Source: Acidimicrobiia bacterium
GTDB lineage: Bacteria; Actinomycetota; Acidimicrobiia; Acidimicrobiales; Poriferisodalaceae
Assembly: GCA_022821985.1 (NCBI GenBank)
Contig: JAJECP010000019.1
Location: 1 to 42,466, forward strand
Length of the DNA stretch: 42,466 nt
Reading direction: 5' to 3'
Each line of letters starts with the position of its first letter. The first letter of the stretch is position 1. This document shows positions 1-8,167 of this stretch, piece after piece. Under the pieces are notes generated by a model. The model was not told the DNA's origin, searched no databases, and saw only the letters and a list, made by a program, of their open reading frames with translations. Position numbers and translations under genes: made by a program.

Positions 1-246
1 GCCGTGACCGTGTACTACGCCGCCAACCCCGGCACCGCCATGCCCTACGCCGACTACCTGCCCGACTGGGGCCAGATCACCTTCGCCCCCGGCGACACCT
101 CAAAAACCGTCCAGGTCTCCCTCATCGACGACCGCACCCCCCGCGAAGGAGACGAGACATTCGTGCTCAAGCTGATCCTGACCGACACCACCCACGCCAC
201 ACTCGCCCACAGCCAAGCACAAGGCACCATCACCGACAACGACTGA
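1..246 (+). CDS. Calx-beta domain protein, C-terminal fragment
   Basis: This is the 3' end of a gene whose start lies before the window; the reading frame is open from base 1 and stops with TGA at 244-246. The 81 visible residues make up most of one Calx-beta repeat: a DY element, then ITFAPGDTSKTVQV, a DD pair, EGDETFVLKL and the closing ITDND. Calx-beta repeats are calcium-binding beta-sandwich modules, found in bacteria in long secreted or surface adhesion proteins. The protein ends exactly at the closing DND, with no sortase motif or membrane anchor after it, so this end is either released or held by a part not seen here. The next gene begins 170 bases downstream on the same strand. The domain call is firm; the function of the whole protein cannot be known from this fragment. 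Confidence 0.85.
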   Translation, partial: AVTVYYAANPGTAMPYADYLPDWGQITFAPGDTSKTVQVSLIDDRTPREGDETFVLKLILTDTTHATLAHSQAQGTITDND

Positions 247-416
247 GAACTTCGCACACCAAGACAGGCAATCGACGCTCCGGGCCAGCGCCGATTCGCC
301 TTGCGATGTTCCTGGGAGTGTCAGGAGCGGATGCCGAGGGCGGCATGCACCCCATCGTGTCGCGCACATGTGGCACGCTGCCACCCATGAGCCCCCCTGC
401 TGAGAAATCCACTGCG

Positions 417-1259
417 ATGACCGACAGCGACTTCGAGCTGCTGGGCATCGAGCGCGACGCGGGCGTGGTGTTCGCCACCATCGACGCTCCGCCGATCAAC
501 GTGATGACCCCGGCTCTGTTCCGCGAGCTCGCGAAGTTCAGCGTTCACGTCGCCGATGACGACTCGGTGCGGGTGGTGGTGCTGCGCAGCGACAACCCGG
601 ATTTCTTCATTGCCCACTTCGACGTGACGGCGATCCTGGGCTACCCGACCGATGGTCCCGCCGAACGGCCCACGGAACACGTCGGGTTCCACGCCATGTG
701 CGAGACGTACCGCACGATGCCCAAAGCCACCATTGTCGAGATCGGCGGACGAGTCGGCGGCGGAGGCAGCGAGCTGTCGATGTCGTGCGACATGCGCTTC
801 GGCGCGCTCGACCGCACGGTCATCAACCAGATGGAGGTGCCGATCGGCATCCTGCCCGGCGGCACCGGTACCCAGCGGCTCCCCCGCCTGGTCGGGCGCG
901 GCCGCGCCATGGAGGTGATCCTGGGCGGCGTCGACATCGATGCGCGCACCGCCGAGCAGTGGGGCTACCTGAACCGTGCACTGCCCGCCGACGAGCTGCG
1001 GCCGTTCGTCACCGAGCTGGCGTACCGCATCGCGAAGTTCCCGCCCCAGGCCGTCGCGCTGGCCAAACAAGCCGTCAATGCGGCCGACGAACTTCCCCTC
1101 AACGAGGGGCTGTTCGAGGAGCGGTACCTCTTCCAGCGGCTCCTGCGCACGCCGGAGGCACAGCCCGCCATGGAGCAGTTCATTGAACTGGGCGGCCAGA
1201 CGCACGACGGTGAGATGCGGGTAGGCGATCTCGTGGCCGGCATTCGCACCGACCCATGA
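417..1259 (+). CDS. Enoyl-CoA hydratase/isomerase (crotonase) family protein
   Basis: This 280-residue protein has the usual crotonase length and would hydrate or isomerise an acyl-CoA in the cytoplasm. The oxyanion-hole and active-site block GGGGSELSMSCD lies near residues 114-125. Glu119 and Glu140 (in NQMEVPIG) align with the two catalytic glutamates of rat enoyl-CoA hydratase (144 and 164), so hydratase chemistry is plausible. PGGTGTQRLPRLVG follows, as is typical. The start is uncertain. ATG 417 fits the family N-terminus, but in-frame ATGs at 345 (after GAGGGCGGC) and 387 would add residues that do not look conserved. The stop overlaps the next start as ATGA, so it is translationally coupled to the MFS carrier, with a CoA-transferase after that. 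The acyl-CoA substrate is not predictable. Confidence 0.88.
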   Translation: MTDSDFELLGIERDAGVVFATIDAPPINVMTPALFRELAKFSVHVADDDSVRVVVLRSDNPDFFIAHFDVTAILGYPTDGPAERPTEHVGFHAMCETYRTMPKATIVEIGGRVGGGGSELSMSCDMRFGALDRTVINQMEVPIGILPGGTGTQRLPRLVGRGRAMEVILGGVDIDARTAEQWGYLNRALPADELRPFVTELAYRIAKFPPQAVALAKQAVNAADELPLNEGLFEERYLFQRLLRTPEAQPAMEQFIELGGQTHDGEMRVGDLVAGIRTDP

Positions 1260-2674
1260 GCGACGGTCCGCAGATGAGCGGCATGCCCCAGATGAGCGGC
1301 AACCCCGAACTCATGGACTCGTTCCGTGGCTGGCTCGTGGCGATCGGCGCCGGCTTCTCCACGGGCATGGCCTTCGGCACGATCTACACGTTCGGCGCGT
1401 TCATCGAGTCGATGGCCGACGAGTTCGGCACCGGCCAAGGCACGGCATCGATCATGCTGGGCATAGCGACGTTCCTGTTCTTCGGCACCGGGATCGTGTC
1501 GGGACCGCTGCTGCACCATCTCGGCCCTCGTCCGCTGATGGCGGTGGGCGGCCTGCTGTTCTTCGGCGGCCTGGCAGGCACCTCTGCAGTCTCCGAGCTG
1601 TGGCAGGGCTACCTCATCTACGGGATCGGGTGCGGGTTCGGATCTGGGCTGTTCGTCTCGCCGGTGTTCGCGACATCGACGGCATGGTTCATGAAGCGGC
1701 GTGCCATCGCCCTGGGGATAGTGGCCACCGGCCCCGGCATCGGCACGATGGTGCTGGTACCGCTGGCCGAGCGACTGATCGCAGAGCAGGGTTGGAGGAT
1801 CGCCTTCCGCTTTCTCGCACTCATCGCGCTCGTGACGTTCGCCATCTGCTTCCTCATGCTGCGCCGGCCGCCGGTCACCATGAACTTCGATCCCCGACCC
1901 CACGTCCGCCGGGTCACCCGCACGACGGCGTTCTGGCAGATGGCAGCGGGGGCGTCGCTGTTCTCGGTACCGCTCATCGGCTCGCTGGCGGCGCTCATTC
2001 CCTTTGCCCGCTCGGCCGGCATCTCTGCCACCGCCGCTGCATGGCTGGTGTCGATCATCGGCGCGTCGAGCATCGTCGGACGGATCCTGCTGACCAGCTT
2101 CGCTTCGATGCTCGGCTCGGTGCGGCTGTTCAAGCTCTGCTACGCGACGCTGCCGGTGGCCTACGCCATCTGGCTGCTGGCCGGCGACAGCTACGGGCTG
2201 ATGGTCGTGTTCGCCTTGGTGCTGGGCATCGGATACGGCGGCTACGTGGCGCTGATGGGCGACGTCACGCCGCACCTGTTCGGCGTGGCCGGCATCGGCT
2301 CGGTCATGGGGAGGCTGTTCTTCTTCTTCGGCGTGGGCAGCCTGATCGGGCCCCCGGCAATGCTGTTCCTGCAGGAAGCCTCCGGCGGGACGGTGCTGCC
2401 GATTGCGCTGGTCACAGCGGTCGCCACCGTCGGCGCGCTGGTCATCCGCCCGATGACCCGCGATCCGGTGCCGCTGCCATCGCCAGCGGACCCGTCTCCC
2501 CCGGCACGACTGCGCGCCCAAACCGCCACAGCGCCCGAGGGAGCGATGCCGGCGCCGCAGCCGCAACCGTTGCTCCCGACGGCCGCCAACGACTCGACGC
2601 CAAGGCTGCCCGTGCAGCTTGCGCCACCGAGTGTGTGGATCACCGTTCCGGCCGACACCGTCGCAGGCCGCTGA
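1256..2674 (+). CDS. MFS transporter, monocarboxylate/oxalate-formate antiporter type
   Basis: This 472-residue membrane protein has about twelve hydrophobic segments. The first follows a short Met-rich leader at about residue 22. The block YGIGCGFGSGLFVSPV, followed by WFMKRRAIALGIVATGPGIG and GWRIAFRFL, is the pattern of the MCT/OFA branch of the major facilitator superfamily, which carries small carboxylates. After the last helix there is a hydrophilic, proline- and alanine-rich tail of about 65 residues, probably cytoplasmic. Its ATG overlaps the stop of the enoyl-CoA hydratase gene (ATGA), and a class III CoA-transferase follows after 41 bases. Import of an organic acid followed by CoA activation and beta-oxidation-type chemistry would suit this trio. 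The substrate is inferred only from context. Confidence 0.85.
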   Translation: MSDGPQMSGMPQMSGNPELMDSFRGWLVAIGAGFSTGMAFGTIYTFGAFIESMADEFGTGQGTASIMLGIATFLFFGTGIVSGPLLHHLGPRPLMAVGGLLFFGGLAGTSAVSELWQGYLIYGIGCGFGSGLFVSPVFATSTAWFMKRRAIALGIVATGPGIGTMVLVPLAERLIAEQGWRIAFRFLALIALVTFAICFLMLRRPPVTMNFDPRPHVRRVTRTTAFWQMAAGASLFSVPLIGSLAALIPFARSAGISATAAAWLVSIIGASSIVGRILLTSFASMLGSVRLFKLCYATLPVAYAIWLLAGDSYGLMVVFALVLGIGYGGYVALMGDVTPHLFGVAGIGSVMGRLFFFFGVGSLIGPPAMLFLQEASGGTVLPIALVTAVATVGALVIRPMTRDPVPLPSPADPSPPARLRAQTATAPEGAMPAPQPQPLLPTAANDSTPRLPVQLAPPSVWITVPADTVAGR

Positions 2675-2701
2675 TCGCGGGCAGCGGGCGCTGCTCGGCT
2701 C

Positions 2702-2707
2702 TATCGT
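2702..2707 (+). promoter_or_regulatory. Candidate -10 box of a leaderless CoA-transferase mRNA
   Basis: TATCGT fits the actinobacterial -10 pattern TANNNT and ends eight bases before the GTG start at 2716. No Shine-Dalgarno sequence is visible. The geometry matches the other leaderless-type starts in this window. Confidence 0.45.
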
Positions 2708-2715
2708 CGTGCGCC

Positions 2716-3960
2716 GTGGAACGCCCGCTCGAAGACGTGCTTGTACTGGATCTGACCCGCGCGGTCGCGGGGCCGATCACCGGTCGCCTGCTGGCGGATC
2801 TGGGCGCTCGCGTCGTGAAGATCGAGCCTCCCGATGCCGACCTCACCAGGTTCATCGTTCCCAACGTCGACGGGTTCTCGCCCTACTTCGCCCAGTTCAA
2901 CGTGGGCAAGGAGTGCATCTCGCTCGACCTGACCCAGCCCGCCGGCCGCGACGTACTGCTGTCGATGGTCCCCAAGGCCGACATCGTGCTGGAGAACTAC
3001 CGGCCGGGAGTGCTCGACAAGCTGGGGCTGGGCTACGACGTGCTCAGCGAGATCAACCCCGGCATCATCGTGGCGTCTGTCTCGGGTTGGGGGCACGGCA
3101 ACAGCCGCAGCGGCCGGGGAGCGTTTGCGTCGGTGCTGCACGCCGAGGCCGGCGTGACCGAGATGGTCTCCCGGCGGCGGGGAGGGGACGCCTACCGCAA
3201 CGACCCGATGTCGCACGCCGACACCTACACCGGGCTGCATGCTCTGGGCGCCGTTCTGGCGGCGCTCCACATGCGCATGCGGACCGGGCGCGGCCAGACC
3301 GTCGAGGTGTCGATGGCCGAGAGCACGCTGATGTGCAACGACCAGGCCGCGACCGACCTGACCGGCCAGGATCCGATGATCGGTTTCAAGGGCGGGCAGA
3401 ACTGGGCGGCGGTGTACGCGCTGTCAAACGGCCGGCACGTCACCGTGACACTCGATCTGACCGCCAACTTCGGCTTCAAGGTGATCGCGGCAGCGATGAA
3501 CCGGCCAGATCTGCGCGACGACCCGCGTTTCGCCCGCATTGAGGATCGCGTCCTGCATCGCGACGAGATCGAAGCCATCTTCGGCGAATGGGTGAGCCAG
3601 TTCGACAGCGCCGAGGCGGTCGAAACAGCGATCGGCGTGAAGTCGGTGATGGCAGCAGAAGTGCGCACCGTGGCTGAACTCGCCGAAACCGACTGGGCCG
3701 CTGAGCGCGGCGCTTTTGTCGACATCGTGGGGGGCGAAGCCGCCGCACCGATGACCGTTCCGCAATCGCCGTGGCGGTTCAGGGCAGCCGATGCAGGCGT
3801 GGCGCCGGGAGCCGTCGCCGGTGACCGGGGTCAGCACAATCGCGAGGTGTTGCGCGAGCTCGCCGGCCTCGACGACAGAGCGATCGATGCGCTCGAAGAC
3901 CAGGGCATCGTGTCTGCCGGCGACGCCATCCGCCGGCCGAACGCTGCGGGGCGCCGGTAG
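2716..3960 (+). CDS. CaiB/BaiF (family III) CoA-transferase
   Basis: This 414-residue protein would move CoA between carboxylic acids through an aspartyl-CoA thioester. The N-terminus (PLEDVLVLDLTRAVAGPITG, LADLGARVVKIE) is the family signature. Asp169, in the block HADTYTGLHALG, aligns with catalytic Asp169 of formyl-CoA transferase. TGRGQTVEVSMAES follows at the expected distance. The GTG at 2716 is chosen because the protein then begins right before the conserved PLEDV block and because a TANNNT box sits eight bases upstream. The frame stays open far upstream, but that stretch overlaps the MFS gene and shows no homology to this family. It lies 41 bases after the carrier gene, so it belongs to the same functional group. 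The acid substrate is unknown. Confidence 0.88.
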   Translation: MERPLEDVLVLDLTRAVAGPITGRLLADLGARVVKIEPPDADLTRFIVPNVDGFSPYFAQFNVGKECISLDLTQPAGRDVLLSMVPKADIVLENYRPGVLDKLGLGYDVLSEINPGIIVASVSGWGHGNSRSGRGAFASVLHAEAGVTEMVSRRRGGDAYRNDPMSHADTYTGLHALGAVLAALHMRMRTGRGQTVEVSMAESTLMCNDQAATDLTGQDPMIGFKGGQNWAAVYALSNGRHVTVTLDLTANFGFKVIAAAMNRPDLRDDPRFARIEDRVLHRDEIEAIFGEWVSQFDSAEAVETAIGVKSVMAAEVRTVAELAETDWAAERGAFVDIVGGEAAAPMTVPQSPWRFRAADAGVAPGAVAGDRGQHNREVLRELAGLDDRAIDALEDQGIVSAGDAIRRPNAAGRR

Positions 3961-3990
3961 TCCGGCGGTCACGCCCGGCCCCGGCCGGAC
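3960..3990. terminator. Hairpin in a convergent gap, candidate bidirectional terminator
   Basis: GTCCGGC at 3960-3966 is inverted as GCCGGAC at 3984-3990, with a 17-base GC-rich loop. The repeat exactly fills the 30-base gap between the CoA-transferase stop and the stop of the opposing LLM gene. There is no T-tract, so intrinsic termination is inferred from position and symmetry only. Confidence 0.45.
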
Positions 3991-4842
3991 TCAGTTCAGA
4001 ATCGTCGAACCGATGTGGTCGACGAAGGCGGCTACTTCGTCGACGGTTTGGCCATTCGGCAGCAGCACCAGGCGGTCCACGCCCATCTCGGCGAAACGCT
4101 CGACCATCTCCGGTGTCGGCCGCACCCGCGGCGTCACGGTGATCTCCAGCCTGCCGAGTTCGGCGGGCCGGTCGTAGCGGGCGCCTGCCTCCGACAGACC
4201 GTCGATGCAGCGCTGCGTGGCGTCGTAGTCGAGCGCGAACCCGTACCAGCCCTCGCTCATCGTGACCGATCGGCGGTAGGCGGGCGCGGTGTGGCCGCCC
4301 ATCACCACTGGCGGGCCCGGCTGCTGGACCGGCCTGGGACGAGCCTGCACATCGGAGAAACTGACGAACTCGCCCTCGTACGCGGGCGCGTCCATCGACC
4401 AGATGGCGCGCATGGCCTCGATGTATTCCTCGGTGCGGCGGGCACGGTCTTCCATCGGGATGCCCAGCGCTTCGAACTCCGGGCCGAGGTAGCCGACGCC
4501 GACGCCGAACAGCAGACGGCCGCCCGACAGCACATCCACGCTGGCGAGTTCTTTGGCCAGCACCAGCGGGTTGCGCTGGGGAACGATGATGATGCCCGTG
4601 CCCAGCCTGATCTCGCTGGTGAGCGCTGCGACGTACGCGAGGGCGACCGCGGGGTCAAGCATCGGATGCAGCGGCGGCAGCGGCGATGGCGGCGCCTGCG
4701 GGTCGGGCAGCACCACGTGCTCCCCCGTCCACACCGACTCGAAGCCGGCTTGCTCGGCGGCCACGGCAATGCGGCCGGCGCCCTCAGCGCCGGCGGTATC
4801 GCCCAGCGCCCCCATGTTGATCTGAAACAGACCGATCTTCAT
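3991..4842 (-). CDS. LLM-class F420-dependent oxidoreductase
   Basis: This 283-residue protein belongs to the luciferase-like (LLM) TIM-barrel family, in actinobacteria mostly F420-dependent. The start KIGLFQINMGA is the first barrel strand. The family blocks LGTGIIIVPQRNPLVLAKELASVD and SGGRLLFGVGVGYL give the classical LLM pattern, and RARRTEEYIEAMRAIW and the VVMGGHT strand follow. The length is normal for the short LLM subfamily. ATG 4842 is preceded by GGGAGAACGAG, a good ribosome-binding site. A second LLM gene lies 49 bases upstream in the same direction, so the two are probably co-transcribed. The substrate cannot be read from sequence. F420 rather than FMN use is an inference from lineage and subfamily. 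Confidence 0.85.
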   Translation of the reverse strand: MKIGLFQINMGALGDTAGAEGAGRIAVAAEQAGFESVWTGEHVVLPDPQAPPSPLPPLHPMLDPAVALAYVAALTSEIRLGTGIIIVPQRNPLVLAKELASVDVLSGGRLLFGVGVGYLGPEFEALGIPMEDRARRTEEYIEAMRAIWSMDAPAYEGEFVSFSDVQARPRPVQQPGPPVVMGGHTAPAYRRSVTMSEGWYGFALDYDATQRCIDGLSEAGARYDRPAELGRLEITVTPRVRPTPEMVERFAEMGVDRLVLLPNGQTVDEVAAFVDHIGSTILN

Positions 4843-4891
4843 CTCGTTCTCCCGTCGTCGGAGTGTCGTGTGGTGTGATGTTGCGCTGCCG

Positions 4892-5794
4892 TCAGCGGAA
4901 GTTGGGTGCTACCTCGTTGATGAACAGGTCCATGGAGTGCTTCTTGGCATCCATGGGGCCGAAGGTGAAGTCGGGGATGATCAGCTCGTCGACGCCGACC
5001 TGCCGGTACTGCTCGACGACCTCGCTGACCTCGTCGGGAGTGCCGACGATGGTGGCCCGGCCCAGGTCCATGGCACGGAAGCGGTCCAGCTTGGCCGAGT
5101 CCTCATTGATGAACAGCAACGCGCAGGCTGAACGGCTGATCTCGCCGGGGTCGCGGCCGATCGCCTCGCAGTGCCCGTCGAGTACCGAGCACAGTTCGGC
5201 GATGTCATCGGGCATACCCCAGTAGTTCCATTCGGTGGCCCAGCGAGCAGTGGTCCGCAGCGTGCGCTTCCGACCGCCCCCGCCGATCAGCAGCGGGACC
5301 GGTGACTGCACCGGCTTGGGGTCGAGCGGTGCTCCGGCCACCGTGTAGTGCTCGCCGTCGAAGTTCGTGCGTGTGTTGCCGAGCAGCGAGCTGATGATCT
5401 CGACGGCCTCGTCGAAGCGATCCATGCGGCTGCGCAGCGTGCCGAAATCGAATCCGTAGGCCTCGTGCTCGTTCTCCTGCCATCCGGCGCCGATGCCCAG
5501 CACCACCCGGCCGCCCGACAGGTGGTCGATCGTTGTGGCGATCTTGGCCGTCAGCGCCGGGTTGCGGTAGGTGTTGCCGGCCACGAGCGGGCCGAGACGT
5601 ACCCGGGGCACTGCTACCGCAAGCGCCGCGAGCACCGACCACGCCTCGTGGACCGGCTGGTCCACGTCCTCCTCGTTGGGCATGAAGTGGTCGGCAAACC
5701 ACAACCCGTCCCAGCCGGTGGCCTCGGCGTGCTGGCAGCACTCGATGACCGCCGAGGTCTCTTGATCGTTCTTCGTCCAGAATCCGAAACGCAT
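4892..5794 (-). CDS. LLM-class F420-dependent oxidoreductase
   Basis: This second LLM barrel protein has 300 residues and starts MRFGFWTKND. The blocks WDGLWFADHFMP, RVRLGPLVAGNTYRNPALTAK and SGGRVVLGIGAGW are typical of the family. DPKPVQSPVPLLIGGGGRKR is the usual strand and phosphate-binding region. The frame is open 24 codons further upstream, but ATG 5794 puts the first barrel strand at the N-terminus as in relatives. No clear Shine-Dalgarno or -10 box precedes it, so the start is moderately sure. It is only about 25-30% similar by eye to its neighbour at 3991-4842, so this is not a recent duplication. Function is limited to family level: a hydride transfer or monooxygenation of an unknown substrate. 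Confidence 0.84.
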   Translation of the reverse strand: MRFGFWTKNDQETSAVIECCQHAEATGWDGLWFADHFMPNEEDVDQPVHEAWSVLAALAVAVPRVRLGPLVAGNTYRNPALTAKIATTIDHLSGGRVVLGIGAGWQENEHEAYGFDFGTLRSRMDRFDEAVEIISSLLGNTRTNFDGEHYTVAGAPLDPKPVQSPVPLLIGGGGRKRTLRTTARWATEWNYWGMPDDIAELCSVLDGHCEAIGRDPGEISRSACALLFINEDSAKLDRFRAMDLGRATIVGTPDEVSEVVEQYRQVGVDELIIPDFTFGPMDAKKHSMDLFINEVAPNFR

Positions 5795-5850
5795 CGGGAC
5801 AGCCTGCCATCCAGAGATCGCGTTCGCGGGATGTGGGAATGGCCGTCCGT

Positions 5851-5931
5851 GGGCCGCTCGGGCCACGGCTTCGCCCTGAGCTTCCCGCTCTGGCTCGCTG
5901 CGCTCGCGGACCGCTCGGGCCCGGGGCTCAG
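5851..5931. repeat. Structured intergenic segment with short direct and inverted repeats
   Basis: CCGCTCGGGCC occurs at 5854-5864 and again at 5911-5921. Between and around them CTGAGC (5876-5881) is inverted as GCTCAG (5926-5931), with a palindrome-like GCTCGCTGCGCTCGC core near 5894-5908. The segment lies between the stop of cinA and the start of the LLM gene. It resembles small GC-rich palindromic intergenic repeats, but no second copy is visible in this window. Confidence 0.35.
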
Positions 5932-5934
5932 CCT

Positions 5935-7401
5935 CTAGCGGCGGCCGGTGAGTGTGAGGCGCAGCAGATTGAGCGCCGAGATGGCGCTGTAGTCGGCGAG
6001 CCGCTCGCGGTCGCCGGGCAGGCGGATCTCGTCGGCCTTGTCGCGGTGAGCGACTGCGGGAATGTCGCCGCGCGCTGGTTGCGCCGAGATCGACACGGCC
6101 AGGAACGCCGTGCCGAAGGGATGCTCGGGCGTGGCTGCGTTGCGGTCTTCGATCGCCGTGACAGCGAGGCCCACGCTGGCGCCGGTGCGCAGGCGGGCCG
6201 CTCGGGCGAGCGCCTCGGCGCCGGCGGCCGACGCGAGCGGCGGAACGAGATCGTCGCCCATCGGCGACACCGTCGACGAGCCGGCATGCAGCAGGTACTC
6301 CGTCAGGTGCTCTGAGCGGGCCACGATGCCGCCCGCGAACGTGCGCGGACCGGTCCCGCCATCGGGTTGGCCGGTATCGGCTGCGGACGCGAGCCCGGGA
6401 TCGCCCAGCTTGGCCCCGCCGGGCGCCGTGCCGGCACGCATCGCAGCCTCTGCCGACGACAGGCGGTTCGCCATGCGGCCGCCGGTGATCGTCTCGGCGA
6501 CACCGAGCGTCAAACCCAGCCGGCCCAGCTCGGCGAGCACGGCCGCTTCCATGTTGTCGTCGTCGTAGGCGAAGACCAGGTCGCCGAGCAGCGGCTCAAG
6601 CACCGCCTGCTCGGACTCGATCAGGCGCCACGCTTCGGCCGAGTCAGCACCCTTGGCGGTGATCCGCACCTTGATGCCCTCGATGCCGCTGGCCAGGAAC
6701 GCCAAGGTCGGGTTGCCAGCTTCGTCCAGCTCATCGATGCGACCGGCCAGCATCTCGGCCAGACCCGATTCGCTCTGACCCCACGTGCGCAGCACCCGGC
6801 TCTCGATGGTTGCACTGACACCGGCGCGCCGCTGCAGGTCGCCGAGCACCGTGCCGTTCATCATCTCGCGCATCTCATACGGCACACCGGGCACCACGTA
6901 CACCACGCGGTCGAGTACCTCCGCCCCGTCCGGCGGCTCAGCGCCGGGAGCGACGGCCCCGGTGCCCTGCACCCAGCGAATGGGCGCCACCAGGCCGGGC
7001 GCAGTGCCGGGCTGCTGCGGGATCGGCGACGCGCCGACGGGAACCATGGCCTGACGCAGGTTGTTCTCGGGCATCGGGCGGCTTCGGCTTGCGAACATCG
7101 CCCGAATCCGCTCGGCAATGCGCTCGTCGAGCACCAGCTCGACCCCCATCACCGACGCCAGCACCTCACGGGTGATGTCGTCTTGGGTGGGCCCCAGGCC
7201 GCCGCACACGATCACGGCATCGCTGCGGTCGAGCGCCAGCCGGAAGGCGTCCTCGATGCGATCCCAGTTGTCCCCCACCTTCGTCTGATAATGGCTGTCG
7301 ATGCCGGCCAGGGCGAGCTGCTCGCCCATCCACGAGGAGTTCGTGTCGACGATCTGGCCCAGCAACAATTCGGTGCCCACAGCGACGATCTCAGTCTTCA
7401 C
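5935..7401 (-). CDS. cinA: CinA-family protein (CinA N-domain plus divergent NMN amidase domain)
   Basis: This 488-residue protein has the two-part CinA layout but is longer than the usual 410-430. The N-terminal MogA-like domain is clear: AVGTELLLGQIVDTNS, VIVCGGLGPTQDDITRE and the later VVPGVPYEMREM. In related CinA proteins this part has ADP-ribose pyrophosphatase activity. The C-terminal domain should be a PncC-type nicotinamide mononucleotide amidase. Here the motif normally written AESCTGG reads AETITGG, the YSNEAK-type block reads RSEHLTEY, and the GIAGPGGGTPEKP block reads AIEDRNAATPEHP. About 35 extra low-complexity residues follow the first motif. Amidase activity is therefore doubtful. 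Start GTG 7401 gives the canonical N-terminus and has a TANNNT box eight bases upstream. It follows pgsA by 34 bases, a pairing common in actinobacteria. Confidence 0.85.
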   Translation of the reverse strand: MKTEIVAVGTELLLGQIVDTNSSWMGEQLALAGIDSHYQTKVGDNWDRIEDAFRLALDRSDAVIVCGGLGPTQDDITREVLASVMGVELVLDERIAERIRAMFASRSRPMPENNLRQAMVPVGASPIPQQPGTAPGLVAPIRWVQGTGAVAPGAEPPDGAEVLDRVVYVVPGVPYEMREMMNGTVLGDLQRRAGVSATIESRVLRTWGQSESGLAEMLAGRIDELDEAGNPTLAFLASGIEGIKVRITAKGADSAEAWRLIESEQAVLEPLLGDLVFAYDDDNMEAAVLAELGRLGLTLGVAETITGGRMANRLSSAEAAMRAGTAPGGAKLGDPGLASAADTGQPDGGTGPRTFAGGIVARSEHLTEYLLHAGSSTVSPMGDDLVPPLASAAGAEALARAARLRTGASVGLAVTAIEDRNAATPEHPFGTAFLAVSISAQPARGDIPAVAHRDKADEIRLPGDRERLADYSAISALNLLRLTLTGRR

Positions 7402-7409
7402 AAGCCGTG

Positions 7410-7415
7410 ACCCTA
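7410..7415 (-). promoter_or_regulatory. Candidate -10 box for leaderless cinA
   Basis: On the minus strand TAGGGT ends eight bases before the GTG start of cinA, and no Shine-Dalgarno sequence is present. The box lies between pgsA and cinA, so cinA may have its own promoter as well as read-through from pgsA. Confidence 0.4.
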
Positions 7416-7435
7416 GGGGCAGAGGATGGCGCGGT

Positions 7436-8038
7436 TCAGCCGGAAGTGTCGTCGCCGAGCTGCGCGGCCGCCACGCCATGAGCCGACCGCAGGTACGACC
7501 AGCCGGTCCACGCAGTGAGCGCCACCGCCAGCCACAGCGTGAGCGTGGCCACCCAGTGGGCGTTCGTGGCCAGCGGCGGCATGACGGCGAAGCCGATGGC
7601 CCAGAGCTGGACGAACGTCTTCCACTTGGCGAGCTTGGTCGCCGGCACCGTGATGCCTTGGCGGCCGGCACGTGACCGGTAAGCGCTGATCAGCAGCTCC
7701 CGTGCCGCGATGACGATCACCGGGACGGCGTGGAATTGGCCGTTCCACACGAGCGCCGCCATGCCGCCGAGCACCAGCACCTTGTCGGCCAGCGGGTCCA
7801 GGAACGCGCCCGCACGCGTCGTGCCGTGTCGGCGGGCCAGCCAGCCGTCGAGGTAGTCGGTCATGGCGATCGCGAAACCGACGACGAACGTGGACCAGCG
7901 GGCCTCGTCGGTCCGCACGATCATCCAGATGAACACGGGCGAGGCCGCAATCCGGGCGACCGTCACCAAGTTGGCCGGCGTCGCCAGCGCCGTCGGCCCG
8001 AACGCCGGGGGCGCGTCCTCCCCATCCGGAACCGCCAT
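7436..8038 (-). CDS. pgsA: CDP-diacylglycerol--glycerol-3-phosphate 3-phosphatidyltransferase
   Basis: This 200-residue integral membrane enzyme would make phosphatidylglycerol phosphate, the first committed step to phosphatidylglycerol and cardiolipin. The CDP-alcohol phosphotransferase signature is complete: DYLDGWLAR, seven residues, then GAFLDPLAD, which fits DG-x2-AR-x(7,8)-G-x3-D-x3-D with all metal-binding aspartates. NLVTVARI near residue 24 and LADKVLVLGGMAALV are typical of PgsA. Several hydrophobic helices surround the motif. cinA follows after 34 bases in the same direction, a gene pair often seen in actinobacteria. Phosphatidylinositol-phosphate synthase is a related alternative, but the LDPLADK ending and the cinA linkage favour PgsA. 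A TAACCT box nine bases before the ATG could be its promoter. Confidence 0.88.
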   Translation of the reverse strand: MAVPDGEDAPPAFGPTALATPANLVTVARIAASPVFIWMIVRTDEARWSTFVVGFAIAMTDYLDGWLARRHGTTRAGAFLDPLADKVLVLGGMAALVWNGQFHAVPVIVIAARELLISAYRSRAGRQGITVPATKLAKWKTFVQLWAIGFAVMPPLATNAHWVATLTLWLAVALTAWTGWSYLRSAHGVAAAQLGDDTSG

Positions 8039-8155
8039 TGCCCAGCGAGGTTACGCGCGCCGACCATCAACGGCGCCCCCTCAATGGACGCTGCGACTCC
8101 GCCGCGACCGACTGGGATCAGCAGCGGCTCCCGAAGCCGGGCACGGCGGTCCACC

Positions 8156-8161
8156 TAGTAT
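8156..8161 (+). promoter_or_regulatory. Candidate -10 box of a leaderless aminotransferase mRNA
   Basis: TAGTAT is followed by six bases and then GTG 8168, which places transcription start at or next to the start codon. There is no Shine-Dalgarno sequence. Confidence 0.5.
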
Positions 8162-8167
8162 CGGCAC

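Noticed and set aside
321..2566. Long open frames antisense to the enoyl-CoA hydratase and MFS genes (321-1205 and 965-2566, minus strand)
   Set aside because: They are Arg-, His- and Gln-rich with no recognisable domain, and lie opposite well-supported genes; GC-rich codon bias leaves such frames open.
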